Positions 1-8,442 are shown, numbered from the stretch's first letter. The stretch is 64,000 bases of DNA from Companilactobacillus farciminis KCTC 3681 = DSM 20184 (GCF_002706745.1 NZ_CP017702.1:1798001-1862000); one strand, 5' to 3'. Notes: generated by a model from the letters alone, not told the origin. Numbers and translations: made by a program.

Positions 1-103
1 GACTTTTACCGTCAACAAGAAACAAGTTAACGTTTCAGCTGACAAGAAGAAATTGCACAATAAAGACAAAGTCGAATTTAAGCTTTCAAAATATAACGGC
101 TAA
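1..103 (+). CDS. 3' end of an unidentified gene
   Basis: An open frame enters from the left edge of the window and stops with TAA at 101-103, giving a 33-residue lysine-rich tail that ends KLSKYNG. It is followed directly by a strong hairpin terminator, which supports it being the true end of a gene. The alternating hydrophilic and beta-prone composition would suit an extracellular or adhesin-like domain, but nothing in 33 residues allows a family call. No function is assigned. Confidence 0.6.
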   Translation, partial: TFTVNKKQVNVSADKKKLHNKDKVEFKLSKYNG

Positions 104-104
104 T

Positions 105-157
105 AAAAAAACATTCAACAACTTCCGCAAACGGAAAAATGTTGAATGTTTTTTTAT
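105..157. terminator. bidirectional terminator
   Basis: The arms AAACATTCAACA and TGTTGAATGTTT pair around a short loop. A T-run lies on one side and an A-run on the other, so the hairpin can serve both the plus-strand gene ending at 103 and the minus-strand gene ending at 154. Confidence 0.85.
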
Positions 158-1803
158 TTATTAACGTCAAATGTGTAAGAACTTGAATAGAATGGAACTC
201 GATATGCTCGGTAAACATAGGCTTTAGAAGCTGCATTTTCAATTGTTACGTTGAAAACTTGATTACCATCAGAATCGACTTCAATAATATTACTTTCTTC
301 ACCATTTTTCTTGAATCCGAAATCGACTAAGGTATTACCGTTAGATTCTCTTTCTGCATAACCGATAATACTAGTAAAGTTAGCTTTACCCAAATCTTTT
401 CCATAAGACCAAGTTTGATCAATCGTCATATTCTTAGTATCAATATGATATTGCACAGCCTGTGAATACTTGCCACTAGTCTTCTTATCACCGTTTGTAA
501 CATCGATATTATTGTCATACAAGATCACATCTTCATAATTTTTGCCTTTATCCAAAAGATACAATCCGTGCTGACCACCAGTTATCGAAGTTCCTTTAGT
601 AGGTGTTAAGACCTTACTACGATATTTCTTAGGCCATGACGACTTCTTCTTACCGCTGTAGATCCAGACAATTTTATTCGTCTTATAATCTAGTTTCATA
701 ATCATATCTTGATTACGTCCTGAAATAATAATCGAATTATCTGATTCATCATAATCGACTGAATTTTGATGGAACCAGTCGACTTTACCATCGGAACCAG
801 CTTTGTAATCCTTGTACATTGAACTAGGTAAAATCTTCTTCAAATCGATAACTTTGACTACTTTACCGGTCTTATGAGAAATCTGTACCATAACGTCTTC
901 TTTGTACTTCGAACCATCGCTGACAGTAGCTAGAATATCTTTATTTGGCAACTCGACTAAATCGTGGTGAATCAAAGTCTTTTCGTCTTTAGCATTACCC
1001 GAATCATTAGATTTCGTCTTAGTACTGAAAGTATATTCCTTGTAAACTCGACCCAAGACATCTGTTTCAATCAAATCATTATAAACTAAAGAATCTTGGT
1101 TCTTTTTCGTCAGAACTAACATGTGACCGTTAGAAATTTGTTCAATCGTGTGTTGTGAATAATCAGTCGAATACCAGCGAACCTCTCCGTCAGCATCGAT
1201 TGCAAATGGCTCTTTGGTCGTACGGTTAACGATAGTTAGTTTATTGTCGCCAATATCCATTTTTGACTTATCGTTCTTAGAAACGGTTATTTTGGCATTC
1301 TTGACATATTTTGGCAACGAGCCAGTTTTAATTTGAATCGTCTTTTCGTCAGTCGTGCCGTCCTCATAAGTAACAGTGATTTTTACGTTATTAGTAGTAT
1401 TCGCATACAAACCTACTACTGGTACTTGATGAGTCGTTGAATTGCCATTGACTGTATTAGTAATATCCGTAGAATCAGTTTTACCCTCAACAGTATATGA
1501 AACTTTCGCTTTTTGATCAGTCTGGAAAATTACTAATGCGGTCAGTGGTGATGTTTTATATGGATTAACCTTCACGTATGGATTATCCAAAGTATATTCT
1601 TTATTCTTAACAGCTTTTTGATAAGTCTTTGTTAACGTCGCTTGCTTATCCTCACGTGTATTAACAAGTTTCGAACCGATATTTTTCTTTATCTGGGCTG
1701 TAGATAGGACTTGTGAATCATTACTACTAGTCTGTGAACATCCCACTAAAAGAAACGAGATAAATAATAACGGTAATAAAGAAAAAATTACTCTCCTCCT
1801 CAA
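154..1803 (-). CDS. arylsulfate sulfotransferase (ASST) family lipoprotein
   Basis: A 549-residue protein with a lipoprotein signal peptide: hydrophobic stretch followed by LLVGC, with Cys22 as the predicted lipidated residue. The body matches the six-bladed propeller arylsulfotransferase family. ASST enzymes move sulfate from one phenolic ester to another through a histidine intermediate without PAPS. All four family positions are visible: His279/His280 (IHHDL), His345 (WFHQNS), Arg363 (SGRNQ) and His412 (GGQHGL). The 18-residue spacing from His345 to Arg363 equals that in E. coli AssT. An N-terminal beta domain (about residues 40-165) precedes the propeller. The start is TTG at 1803, about 10 nt after GGAGGG; no ATG fits before the signal peptide. 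The gene is monocistronic. The physiological substrate is unknown. Confidence 0.8.
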   Translation of the reverse strand: MRRRVIFSLLPLLFISFLLVGCSQTSSNDSQVLSTAQIKKNIGSKLVNTREDKQATLTKTYQKAVKNKEYTLDNPYVKVNPYKTSPLTALVIFQTDQKAKVSYTVEGKTDSTDITNTVNGNSTTHQVPVVGLYANTTNNVKITVTYEDGTTDEKTIQIKTGSLPKYVKNAKITVSKNDKSKMDIGDNKLTIVNRTTKEPFAIDADGEVRWYSTDYSQHTIEQISNGHMLVLTKKNQDSLVYNDLIETDVLGRVYKEYTFSTKTKSNDSGNAKDEKTLIHHDLVELPNKDILATVSDGSKYKEDVMVQISHKTGKVVKVIDLKKILPSSMYKDYKAGSDGKVDWFHQNSVDYDESDNSIIISGRNQDMIMKLDYKTNKIVWIYSGKKKSSWPKKYRSKVLTPTKGTSITGGQHGLYLLDKGKNYEDVILYDNNIDVTNGDKKTSGKYSQAVQYHIDTKNMTIDQTWSYGKDLGKANFTSIIGYAERESNGNTLVDFGFKKNGEESNIIEVDSDGNQVFNVTIENAASKAYVYRAYRVPFYSSSYTFDVNK

Positions 1804-1905
1804 AAAATCATTCCCTCCTTTTATTCTTATATGAATAATTTATCAATTAAATATTTGTATTTCTTCAATATCCTGTGAAGATTTTATGAATTTAGGTCAA
1901 AAAAG

Positions 1906-1942
1906 GCCCTGAAATTACCGTTTCAAGGATAATTTCAGGGTA
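1906..1942 (-). terminator. terminator of the dha operon
   Basis: The minus strand reads CCCTGAAATTA, a loop, then TAATTTCAGGG, followed by CCTTTTTTG. It lies immediately after the stop of dhaM. Confidence 0.85.
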
Positions 1943-1945
1943 GCT

Positions 1946-2314
1946 TTATTTAATTATTAATGGTTGAAGATTCTTTTCGATTTCAGCCAATGGAGTATCA
2001 ACTTGAGCTAAAGTGGCAGCGGTATAAGCACCCTCTACCAAAGCTACATCGTATTTATGAATCGTTTTATCGGTCATTTCTATCAACATTTCAAGGTTCA
2101 TCTTCGAACTGCCTAAATCGTAAAATGCTAAAATTTCATCGCCAGTATTATCATCAACAGCTGCTTGAATCTTCTCCAATGAAGAACCAATTTCGCCTTC
2201 ATCAGTTTCTCCAGCTGTCGTTATTGATAAATCTGGTGCTGCTTGAGAAATCAAGTCTTTTACGCCGGCAGCAATCTTACTCGAATGAGAAACTATTACG
2301 ATTCCATATTTCAT
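1946..2314 (-). CDS. dhaM: dihydroxyacetone kinase phosphotransferase subunit DhaM
   Basis: A 122-residue EIIA-Man-like protein. In PTS-linked dihydroxyacetone kinases DhaM takes phosphate from HPr on a histidine and passes it to ADP bound in DhaL. The expected histidine is His10 in VIVSHS. This is the short single-domain form found in Gram-positive bacteria, without the HPr and EI-like extensions of enterobacterial DhaM. It is the last gene of dhaKLM, two bases after dhaL, so it is almost certainly co-translated. It acts in the cytoplasm on glycerol-derived dihydroxyacetone. Confidence 0.93.
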   Translation of the reverse strand: MKYGIVIVSHSSKIAAGVKDLISQAAPDLSITTAGETDEGEIGSSLEKIQAAVDDNTGDEILAFYDLGSSKMNLEMLIEMTDKTIHKYDVALVEGAYTAATLAQVDTPLAEIEKNLQPLIIK

Positions 2315-2316
2315 TT

Positions 2317-2904
2317 CTAGTCCCCCAATACTTCTAATAAGGATTCAAATAAGTACGCACTTGATTGTGCACCAGGATCAATATGTCCCTTTGACTTTTC
2401 CTCTAGATAACTCGCACGACCCTTGGTTGCTACTAATTCTTTGACATTTTCTAGAGCTGAGTCGATAACTTTTTGATCGAAAGCATCATTTTTCAAGGCA
2501 TCGCTAACTGGTTGCCAGATATTGATCATTGTTTTCATACCAACATCTGATTGACCACGGCGTTTGATACCGTCAGTTCCAACTTGAATCAAATCTGCCA
2601 ATTCAATATTTTCAGCCTTAACAGCCTTAGACATATCCAAAAAAGCAGTTCCATACAAAGGACCTGAAGCTCCACCAACTTTTTGAATCATTGCAAAAGC
2701 TGTTGCCTTATACAAATCAGCCACATTTTCAGGGTCTTTTTTGGCAAAAGAGTCTTTGATGGCGTTCATTCCACGATCCATATTCGTTCCGTGATCACCA
2801 TCGCCGATTGCCGTATCCAACTCGTTTAAGTTAGCTTTATTTGCTTGAACTTTTTCTACAAATAAGTTAATCCATTTTTTTGCGTCAACTAATTCTAATT
2901 TCAT
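2317..2904 (-). CDS. dhaL: dihydroxyacetone kinase ADP-binding subunit DhaL
   Basis: A 195-residue all-alpha subunit holding the ADP/Mg cofactor that ferries phosphate from DhaM to dihydroxyacetone on DhaK. The metal-binding signature LDTAIGDGDHG gives Asp30, Asp35 and Asp37. A GGASGPLYGT segment near residues 77-86 matches the nucleotide-contacting loop of the family. It sits between dhaK (13-bp gap) and dhaM (2-bp gap). Length and motifs are standard, with no sign of decay. Confidence 0.94.
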   Translation of the reverse strand: MKLELVDAKKWINLFVEKVQANKANLNELDTAIGDGDHGTNMDRGMNAIKDSFAKKDPENVADLYKATAFAMIQKVGGASGPLYGTAFLDMSKAVKAENIELADLIQVGTDGIKRRGQSDVGMKTMINIWQPVSDALKNDAFDQKVIDSALENVKELVATKGRASYLEEKSKGHIDPGAQSSAYLFESLLEVLGD

Positions 2905-2917
2905 CGAATCTTCCTCT

Positions 2918-3910
2918 CTACCAAGCGATTGTTGTAACTGATTCTTTCAAGAAATTGATCCAGTCACTGTCAGCTTTCATAATAGTTAAAGAAATTCCTT
3001 CCATATCGAGTGAAGTGACCAAATTGCCAACTTTGCTAAACTCAACATCAATACCTTTATCAGCTAATTCTTTCAAAACATCGTTAGCAAAAATATATTG
3101 TTCCATCAATGGAGTTCCACCCATACCGTTAACTAAAATGGCAAAACTTCCTGATTTATCGTCAAATTCTTTTAAAATTTTCTCGATCAATTCATGTGCT
3201 AAATCTTTTGAAGGTTGAATCTTTTCAACAGCATAACCACGTTCATTGTGGATACCAATACCGTATTCAATTTCATCATCGCCTAATTCAAATCCAGGGT
3301 GTCCGACAGCAGGCACAGTAGCTGCATGGAGGGCAATTCCAATCGTTTTAGTGTTGTCGATAACCTTTTGACCTAAAGTTGCGACATCGTCTAAGGACAT
3401 CCCAGAACGTGCTGCAGCTCCAACGACTTTTTCAACTAAAGCAGTGCCGGCAACCCCACGTTTACCTTGAGTAAATTCACTGTTTTCTACTGAAATATCA
3501 TCGTCAACGACAATCGTCTTAATTTTAATATCATCCGCTTCAGCCATCTCTTTAGCCATGTCGAAATTCATAACATCACCGGAATAATTCTTAACTATCA
3601 ACAAAACACCTAAACCTTGATCAACAGCAGTAATAGCTTCATAAATTTGGTCAGGAGTTGGTGAAGTAAAGACTTCTCCAGCTACAGCAGCACTGAGCAT
3701 CCCATCGCCCACGTAGCCAGCATGCAATGGTTCGTGACCACTACCGCCACCAGAAACGATACCGACTTGTTTGTTTTCAGTAAACTTCTTATCGTTTCTA
3801 ACTACAGCTGTCGTACCATCGATCTGTCTTACTAAATCAGAATTGGTCTTAACTAAACCTGAAATCATTTCAGGTACAATATTCTCAACGTTATTAATAA
3901 TCTTCTTCAT
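2918..3910 (-). CDS. dhaK: dihydroxyacetone kinase substrate-binding subunit DhaK
   Basis: A 330-residue protein that binds dihydroxyacetone as a hemiaminal on a histidine. The predicted residue is His221 in GIGIHNERG; the upstream GGGSGHEP motif (about residues 54-61) is also a DhaK hallmark. It is the first gene of dhaKLM, with an AGGAGGAG-type ribosome site close to ATG 3910. No dhaQ/dhaS activator pair is adjacent, unlike in Lactococcus. A cre-like box between the -10 element and the start codon suggests carbon catabolite repression. The pathway feeds dihydroxyacetone phosphate into glycolysis. Confidence 0.95.
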   Translation of the reverse strand: MKKIINNVENIVPEMISGLVKTNSDLVRQIDGTTAVVRNDKKFTENKQVGIVSGGGSGHEPLHAGYVGDGMLSAAVAGEVFTSPTPDQIYEAITAVDQGLGVLLIVKNYSGDVMNFDMAKEMAEADDIKIKTIVVDDDISVENSEFTQGKRGVAGTALVEKVVGAAARSGMSLDDVATLGQKVIDNTKTIGIALHAATVPAVGHPGFELGDDEIEYGIGIHNERGYAVEKIQPSKDLAHELIEKILKEFDDKSGSFAILVNGMGGTPLMEQYIFANDVLKELADKGIDVEFSKVGNLVTSLDMEGISLTIMKADSDWINFLKESVTTIAW

Positions 3911-3921
3911 ATTCTCCTCCT

Positions 3922-3935
3922 TGTTTACGCTTACA
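3922..3935 (-). promoter_or_regulatory. cre-like CcpA site at the dhaK promoter
   Basis: On the minus strand TGTAAGCGTAAACA matches the catabolite-responsive consensus TGWAARCGYTWWCW at 13 of 14 positions. It lies just downstream of a TATAAT -10 element (3942-3947) and upstream of the dhaK ribosome site. CcpA bound there would block initiation or early elongation. No convincing -35 is visible. Confidence 0.6.
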
Positions 3936-3958
3936 ATTTTTATTATACAGCTTTTGAT

Positions 3959-4141
3959 TTAATCATGCTTTTTTCGTTTACTTCTAATAATAATATCTGT
4001 AATTACATCGATTCCCCAAAGAATCATACCAAATTGGAATAAGCCCGTAAGGGGATCTTTATTATTTTTTATACACCAATCAAACAAAGCTACAAACAAT
4101 CCTATAATCCAATAACCTATCGAATTAAAAAAATCAGTCAT
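3959..4141 (-). CDS. small membrane protein, 60 aa, unknown function
   Basis: A 60-residue protein with two hydrophobic segments (about residues 8-23 and 36-52) and a basic RSKRKKHD tail, so probably a small integral membrane protein. Its ATG overlaps by 8 bases the end of the short HTH-like ORF upstream (4134-4250), implying translational coupling. Its stop lies just upstream of the dhaK promoter. The family was not recognised. The pairing of a tiny HTH-type ORF with a small membrane protein behind a repeated operator resembles an autoregulated module, but no toxin or immunity motif is visible. Confidence 0.6.
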   Translation of the reverse strand: MTDFFNSIGYWIIGLFVALFDWCIKNNKDPLTGLFQFGMILWGIDVITDIIIRSKRKKHD

Positions 4142-4250
4142 AATTGTCCTCTTTCCTACTTGTTTTCAAATAAATTACGCTAATCCTTTTTGCTATTACA
4201 TAAATTGTTAATCCGTTGTCTTCTAAGTATGATTTGATATCTATTCTCAT
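4134..4250 (-). CDS. 38-aa ORF resembling a truncated HTH regulator
   Basis: The frame starts at ATG 4250 behind a good ribosome site (GGAGG, 10 nt upstream) and ends at TGA 4134, inside the start of the 60-aa membrane protein gene. The N-terminal half, with DIKSYLEDNGLTIY and VIAKR, looks like the first two helices of a Cro/CI-type DNA-binding domain. The recognition helix is missing and the last dozen residues are charged and unlike the fold. It may be a decayed regulator kept as a translated leader, or a genuine micro-protein. It is too short for most gene finders. Confidence 0.5.
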   Translation of the reverse strand: MRIDIKSYLEDNGLTIYVIAKRISVIYLKTSRKEDNYD

Positions 4251-4273
4251 CTTTCTCCAACCTCCACACTTAT

Positions 4274-4329
4274 AGTATAGCACGTTTGTGATATAACACA
4301 AATGTGAAGTATCACAAATGTGCTATATT
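4274..4329. promoter_or_regulatory. three-copy palindromic operator array
   Basis: Near-palindromic decamers CACGTTTGTG, CACAAATGTG and CACAAATGTG begin at 4281, 4297 and 4313, exactly 16 bp apart. A minus-strand -10 (TATACT, 4274-4279) sits beside the first box, and the second box covers the expected -35. A plus-strand TGCTATATT -10-like sequence abuts the third box and faces the hydrolase gene at 4397. The array could control both directions. Confidence 0.6.
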
Positions 4330-4396
4330 TTTAAATTTCTCTTAATTCCTAATTTGGCAACATTTTGTTAAACTAAAACTATTAAGAGGTGATTTA

Positions 4397-6115
4397 ATGA
4401 GGGCCTTACTAAGTACTTTAAACAGATTAAATCATGTTTATGATCAACTCGATTTACTCAATTTTCGAGCTCACAAGAATCTTCCTTTAACTTTCAACAA
4501 GGAAGATAGTAAGAAGTTACTACCCCAAAACAAACGACTTTATTTCAGCTATTCTTATCTAAATAAAGAAAAATCTCGTTTAACAAATTTACTGTTGAAC
4601 CAAATTATTGATTTACGTTTACCAATTTTTATCAAAAATAAGACTATCCATCCCCAGATGATCGATAAAGTTCTAAAACTGCAAAACATCAATCAAGCAC
4701 CTGGCAAACAACGCTTCAAATTACCTTCCAGAAATCGTAAAATCAACAAATTAAAGCAATTGATCACGATGATTGAAAACGAAAATTTGAATCTTTGTCG
4801 AGGATATCTCAACCAAATTTATATCATTTTGCTAATCCATCATGCCCTACCCTTGGAATTACGAGATCAACGATATCAAGCTGGTGAATTACTTCAAGAT
4901 AGCGATTTTCGGACGAAGCTTTTGCAATACGATTATGATCGCTACTTGTATGAAGAATTTGAACCGGAAAATTACTTACGACTCTTGATTTACAATCGTG
5001 TTCATCGGATGCCTGATTATGTCAAATCCTTTGAAGCTCGTAAAGTCCTACCAGAAGCTGCTGAATGCGGATTTTCTGCTACGGCTTTCCAAATTGCTAT
5101 CGACGGTGTCAAAGAATTATACATCGCCTTTCGTGGAACTGAAGGTGGCGACGATAATACTATCAAATCCCGCAGCAAACGTTTTGAAGCTTCAATCTTA
5201 GAAACATACAAAGACTGGGATTACAACGTCAATGCTATTTTAATTGGCAGCGACAAAAATCTCAGTCAGTTAAAAATGGCTCGTCAATTCGTGCAATACG
5301 TTAAATCACGTAGCCTTTCTGACACCATGGTCTATGGTTTAGGACATTCCTTAGGTGGACATTTCGTGCAGACTTTGCAATTAATGGATGACTCTTTTGA
5401 CGCTGGTTTCACGTTGAACTCTGCTCCAGTCAACTTAAAATTGATTCAGCATCTAAAACCAGAATTATTCACGCCTGAAATTTGGCAAAAATTATTTGAT
5501 CTTACTGATGACACAGAAAATGTAAAATACATTACGACTGACTTGAAAAATCAAATCAACCGTTTGTTGCCACGAGACCACTCTGAAATCATCAACCAAA
5601 GCTTTGAACAAGATATGACCCAAGTTTTCTATGAACTACCTTTCACTATTTGGGTTGGTCAAAAATGGGAATATAATTTGAGCAATTGGCAATATCCATT
5701 CAAAAACCATCCCCGAGCCTTTTTAAGCAGTGGTGAAATCCACGCCTATCAAAGATTTTTCGAACAATTATTCGCTTATCTGACCATTTCCAATAATAGT
5801 GCTCAAGTTGTCAAAAACAGTATGAGTTTTATTAGACATCGAACGCGAATTTTGCACGATACAATCAATGATCCTAGAACGGCGAAATACTTTTTTGACT
5901 ATGCTAATTATTTGTATCAGTCAGGAGTCTTTAAGGATCGGCCACAAAAAATTAGTCAAACTTTCATCGAAGAAAATAACTCTGTCCTCCGTGGTTCGTT
6001 ACGTGAGTGGCCATTTTTAAAGAGCATAAACACTGATATGCTAGGCTTAGCGACCTACTTCCACGTTATAGATGGAGCTAAGCATTTCTTGAATCGTAAA
6101 CCAACGAAATTATAA
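4397..6115 (+). CDS. alpha/beta hydrolase, class 3 lipase-like
   Basis: A 572-residue cytoplasmic protein with no signal peptide. The C-terminal two thirds carry a class 3 lipase-like core: YIAFRGTEGGDD (oxyanion-side strand) and the nucleophile elbow GLGHSLGGH with Ser318. The N-terminal 180 residues are helical, basic and of unknown role. The enzyme probably hydrolyses an ester or thioester lipid, but the substrate cannot be inferred. The start has a good AGAGGTG ribosome site. It is transcribed alone, divergently from the HTH-like/membrane module and next to its operator array. It is longer than typical secreted lipases, and the remaining triad residues were not assigned. Confidence 0.7.
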   Translation: MRALLSTLNRLNHVYDQLDLLNFRAHKNLPLTFNKEDSKKLLPQNKRLYFSYSYLNKEKSRLTNLLLNQIIDLRLPIFIKNKTIHPQMIDKVLKLQNINQAPGKQRFKLPSRNRKINKLKQLITMIENENLNLCRGYLNQIYIILLIHHALPLELRDQRYQAGELLQDSDFRTKLLQYDYDRYLYEEFEPENYLRLLIYNRVHRMPDYVKSFEARKVLPEAAECGFSATAFQIAIDGVKELYIAFRGTEGGDDNTIKSRSKRFEASILETYKDWDYNVNAILIGSDKNLSQLKMARQFVQYVKSRSLSDTMVYGLGHSLGGHFVQTLQLMDDSFDAGFTLNSAPVNLKLIQHLKPELFTPEIWQKLFDLTDDTENVKYITTDLKNQINRLLPRDHSEIINQSFEQDMTQVFYELPFTIWVGQKWEYNLSNWQYPFKNHPRAFLSSGEIHAYQRFFEQLFAYLTISNNSAQVVKNSMSFIRHRTRILHDTINDPRTAKYFFDYANYLYQSGVFKDRPQKISQTFIEENNSVLRGSLREWPFLKSINTDMLGLATYFHVIDGAKHFLNRKPTKL

Positions 6116-6141
6116 AAATTAGAACTTTATTAAAAAAAGGC

Positions 6142-6170
6142 TTGAACTTTTAATTTTATGTGCCTATAAT
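6142..6170 (+). promoter_or_regulatory. sigma-A promoter of the brnQ T-box transcript
   Basis: TTGAAC and TATAAT are separated by exactly 17 bp, placing the start of transcription near 6177, just ahead of T-box stem I. Confidence 0.8.
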
Positions 6171-6176
6171 ACGAAC

Positions 6177-6430
6177 CAACAAAACGTTGAAGAAAAAAGT
6201 AGAAATCTCAAAAACGCCTAGTGAGTCATGTTGAGTGAAAAATGACCGTCATGAGAATTTTGAAAATCATTTCTGAGTTCGGTGCCGATATGTAGGTTAC
6301 CGTGGCTGCCACCATTATCAGGCTAGCGGATTATTTGTCCGTTAAGTGAGTGAGTATTTTTGTAATACCCATAAAAGGTGGTACCGTTCTATTTGAGCCC
6401 TTTTCCTTAGCTGGAAGAGGGCTCTTTTTG
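6177..6430 (+). ncRNA. T-box leader, probable isoleucine specifier
   Basis: The leader has the AGTA bulge of stem I (about 6200), the T-box sequence AAAGGTGGTACCG (6374-6386) and a terminator GAGCCCTTTTCC/GGAAGAGGGCTC with a T-run (6395-6430). In the specifier loop GAAAATCATTTCTGAG aligns with the GAAA-codon-A-TTCTTGAG arrangement of glycine T-boxes, giving ATC (Ile) as specifier. Uncharged tRNA-Ile would stabilise the antiterminator and switch on brnQ, which fits a branched-chain amino acid carrier. Confidence 0.88.
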
Positions 6431-6469
6431 TTCCTAACGTTTTTAAAATTTCAAAAGGGGTGGTTAAAA

Positions 6470-6580
6470 ATGGATTCTGATATTAGTGGCATTAAAAGCC
6501 CATCACAGATTAGAAACAACATTTTTAGGAGGAAGTTTTATGAAAGACGATTACGATTTATCAGGAGAAAAAAGAAGTAA
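6470..6580 (+). CDS. possible 36-aa upstream ORF overlapping brnQ
   Basis: ATG 6470 follows a strong ribosome site (AAAGGGGTGG) between the T-box terminator and brnQ. The frame encodes MDSDISGIKSPSQIRNN and then a basic tail, and ends 38 bases inside brnQ in another frame. Its first half contains several isoleucines. It may be a translated leader that adjusts brnQ expression, or an incidental frame; nothing supports a stable protein product. Confidence 0.35.
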   Translation: MDSDISGIKSPSQIRNNIFRRKFYERRLRFIRRKKK

Positions 6581-7937
6581 GAAAAAATTACTACATCTAC
6601 TAGTAGTATCATCATTAATTTTTGGAATGTTCTTCGGTTCTGGGAACTTGATTTTTCCAGTCCATTTAGGTCAATTATCAGGAAATAATTGGATGTCAGC
6701 TGCATTTGGTTTTGCAATTTCTGGTTCACTCTTTCCGTTACTAGCAATTTTGGCTGTTGTCGTAACAAAGAGTGATGGTTTATACGATCTAGCACGTCCA
6801 GTCGGTAAATTCTATGCCGCAATGTTCTTAGTTTTGGTTCACTTGACCATCGGACCTTTCTTCGGTACTCCACGTACTGCCGCTACTGCTTTTGAAATGG
6901 GGCTTAAACCATTCTTGCCAGCAAAATTCGACACCGTCGGGATGTTAGTTTTCACCGCTTTATTCTTTGGTTTAGCCTATGTTTTAACTGTTCACCAAAA
7001 CAGATTATTGAAATACGTTGGAAAATATTTAAACACTATCTTCTTGGTATTATTAGCTGTTATCTTCGTGGTTGCCTTCTTGAACCCTATGGGTGGCTTG
7101 AATCACATGCCAACACAAGCTTATCAAACTAGTGCTACAGTCAGTGGTTTGCTCGAAGGCTACAATACGATCGATGCCGTTGCCCTTCTAGCTTTAAGTG
7201 TTACTTTCGTTCATGCTGTTAAAGGACTTGGCTACAAAGATAGAGAACTAACTGGTTTAACTGCTAAAGCTGGTTCTTTGAGTATCGCCTTAGAAGTTTT
7301 AGTTTACTTTGGATTAGTTCTTTTAGGATCATTTAGTTTGAGTAGATTAAGTCTTTCTGACAATGGTGGTACTGCTCTTTCACAAATCGTTAATTATTAC
7401 TTCGGTAACTTCGGAGCTGCCTTCTTAGGTGTCTTAGTTACCTTAGGTGTTTTCACTACTGCTATGGGACTTGTTGCCTCATTCTCACAAGATTTCCACA
7501 AATTGTTCCCTAAAGTAAGTTACTTAGCTTGGCTACGTGTCACAACGGTCATGTCATTTGTTGTTGCTAACGCTGGACTTGATAACATCATCGCTTGGTC
7601 ACTACCAGTACTAATGCTACTTTACCCACTATCATTAGCTTTGATCCTCGTTTCTTTGACCGTTCATTCAAAACCATACGCTGGGGTCGTTTATAAGATG
7701 ACAATTGCTTTCACAGTTTTACCTGCTGTCTTTGATATGTTGAATGCTTCACCTGAAGCTGTTACAAACTTAACTTTCGTCAAAGCTGCACTAAACTTCT
7801 ATCATCAATACGTTCCATTCGCCAGTTTAGGATTAGGCTGGGTCACATTGACTCTAGCAGGATTTGTTCTAGGATTAGTCTTTGGCAAATTAGGCGTCTT
7901 CGCTAGTCAAACAAATTCAGTTGAAAGTAGAAACTAG
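6540..7937 (+). CDS. brnQ: branched-chain amino acid:cation symporter BrnQ
   Basis: A 465-residue LIVCS-family carrier with about twelve membrane segments and the family signature GSGNLIFPVHLGQ near residue 33. It imports leucine, isoleucine or valine with Na+ or H+. The frame is open upstream to a GTG at 6486, but ATG 6540 is chosen because it follows AGGAGG at ideal spacing and gives the usual N-terminus. It is preceded by an isoleucine-type T-box, so it should be induced when charged tRNA-Ile falls. A GNAT gene follows one base after the stop. Confidence 0.92.
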   Translation: MKDDYDLSGEKRSKKKLLHLLVVSSLIFGMFFGSGNLIFPVHLGQLSGNNWMSAAFGFAISGSLFPLLAILAVVVTKSDGLYDLARPVGKFYAAMFLVLVHLTIGPFFGTPRTAATAFEMGLKPFLPAKFDTVGMLVFTALFFGLAYVLTVHQNRLLKYVGKYLNTIFLVLLAVIFVVAFLNPMGGLNHMPTQAYQTSATVSGLLEGYNTIDAVALLALSVTFVHAVKGLGYKDRELTGLTAKAGSLSIALEVLVYFGLVLLGSFSLSRLSLSDNGGTALSQIVNYYFGNFGAAFLGVLVTLGVFTTAMGLVASFSQDFHKLFPKVSYLAWLRVTTVMSFVVANAGLDNIIAWSLPVLMLLYPLSLALILVSLTVHSKPYAGVVYKMTIAFTVLPAVFDMLNASPEAVTNLTFVKAALNFYHQYVPFASLGLGWVTLTLAGFVLGLVFGKLGVFASQTNSVESRN

Positions 7938-7938
7938 G

Positions 7939-8442
7939 ATGATTGAAGTCGCATCTACTACTAAAGATTTCAATTTTCAGACAATCAGTGAGCTGTATTA
8001 TAAAACTTGGCAATATGCTTACATTGGTCTAGTGCCACAAGCTTTATTAGATAATCTAAGAGTTGATATTTGGCATCCAGAGACTAGATGGAACAATACT
8101 TTAGTTGCCTTAGACGGTGAAAAAGTAGTCGGGGTTTGTTCATTTGGTCCTGCTAGACGTAAAAAGTATCAAGGATTTGGGGAGATCTATACGCTTTACA
8201 TCTTGCCAGAATATCAACATCAAGGTATCGGTCAAAAGTTGTTCACCACTGCCTTAGAAAACTTAACTAAAAATTTTAATAACCTTTACTTGATTGTCTT
8301 GAAGAAAAATTTAATTGCCCAGGCATTTTATGAAATGTTTGGCTTTGAAGAAACGCTCGATCAAATCGCTGATCAAACAGAATATGGTCTCGTTCACGAA
8401 GTTGTCTTTACAATGAACGACAAAAAAAGCACCCTCGATTGA
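7939..8442 (+). CDS. GNAT family N-acetyltransferase
   Basis: A 167-residue single-domain acetyltransferase. The acetyl-CoA binding motif A is visible as YILPEYQHQGIGQKLF, followed by the beta-4/beta-5 region LYLIVLKKN and YEMFGF. The frame is open to a TTG at 7921, but ATG 7939, one base after the brnQ stop, gives a normal GNAT start and suggests translation coupled to brnQ. The substrate is unknown. Because it shares the brnQ transcript it may also respond to the T-box. Confidence 0.8.
   Translation: MIEVASTTKDFNFQTISELYYKTWQYAYIGLVPQALLDNLRVDIWHPETRWNNTLVALDGEKVVGVCSFGPARRKKYQGFGEIYTLYILPEYQHQGIGQKLFTTALENLTKNFNNLYLIVLKKNLIAQAFYEMFGFEETLDQIADQTEYGLVHEVVFTMNDKKSTLD

Noticed and set aside
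2880..3218. Plus-strand 112-aa ORF opposite dhaK
   Set aside because: A shadow of dhaK, which has intact catalytic motifs on the other strand.
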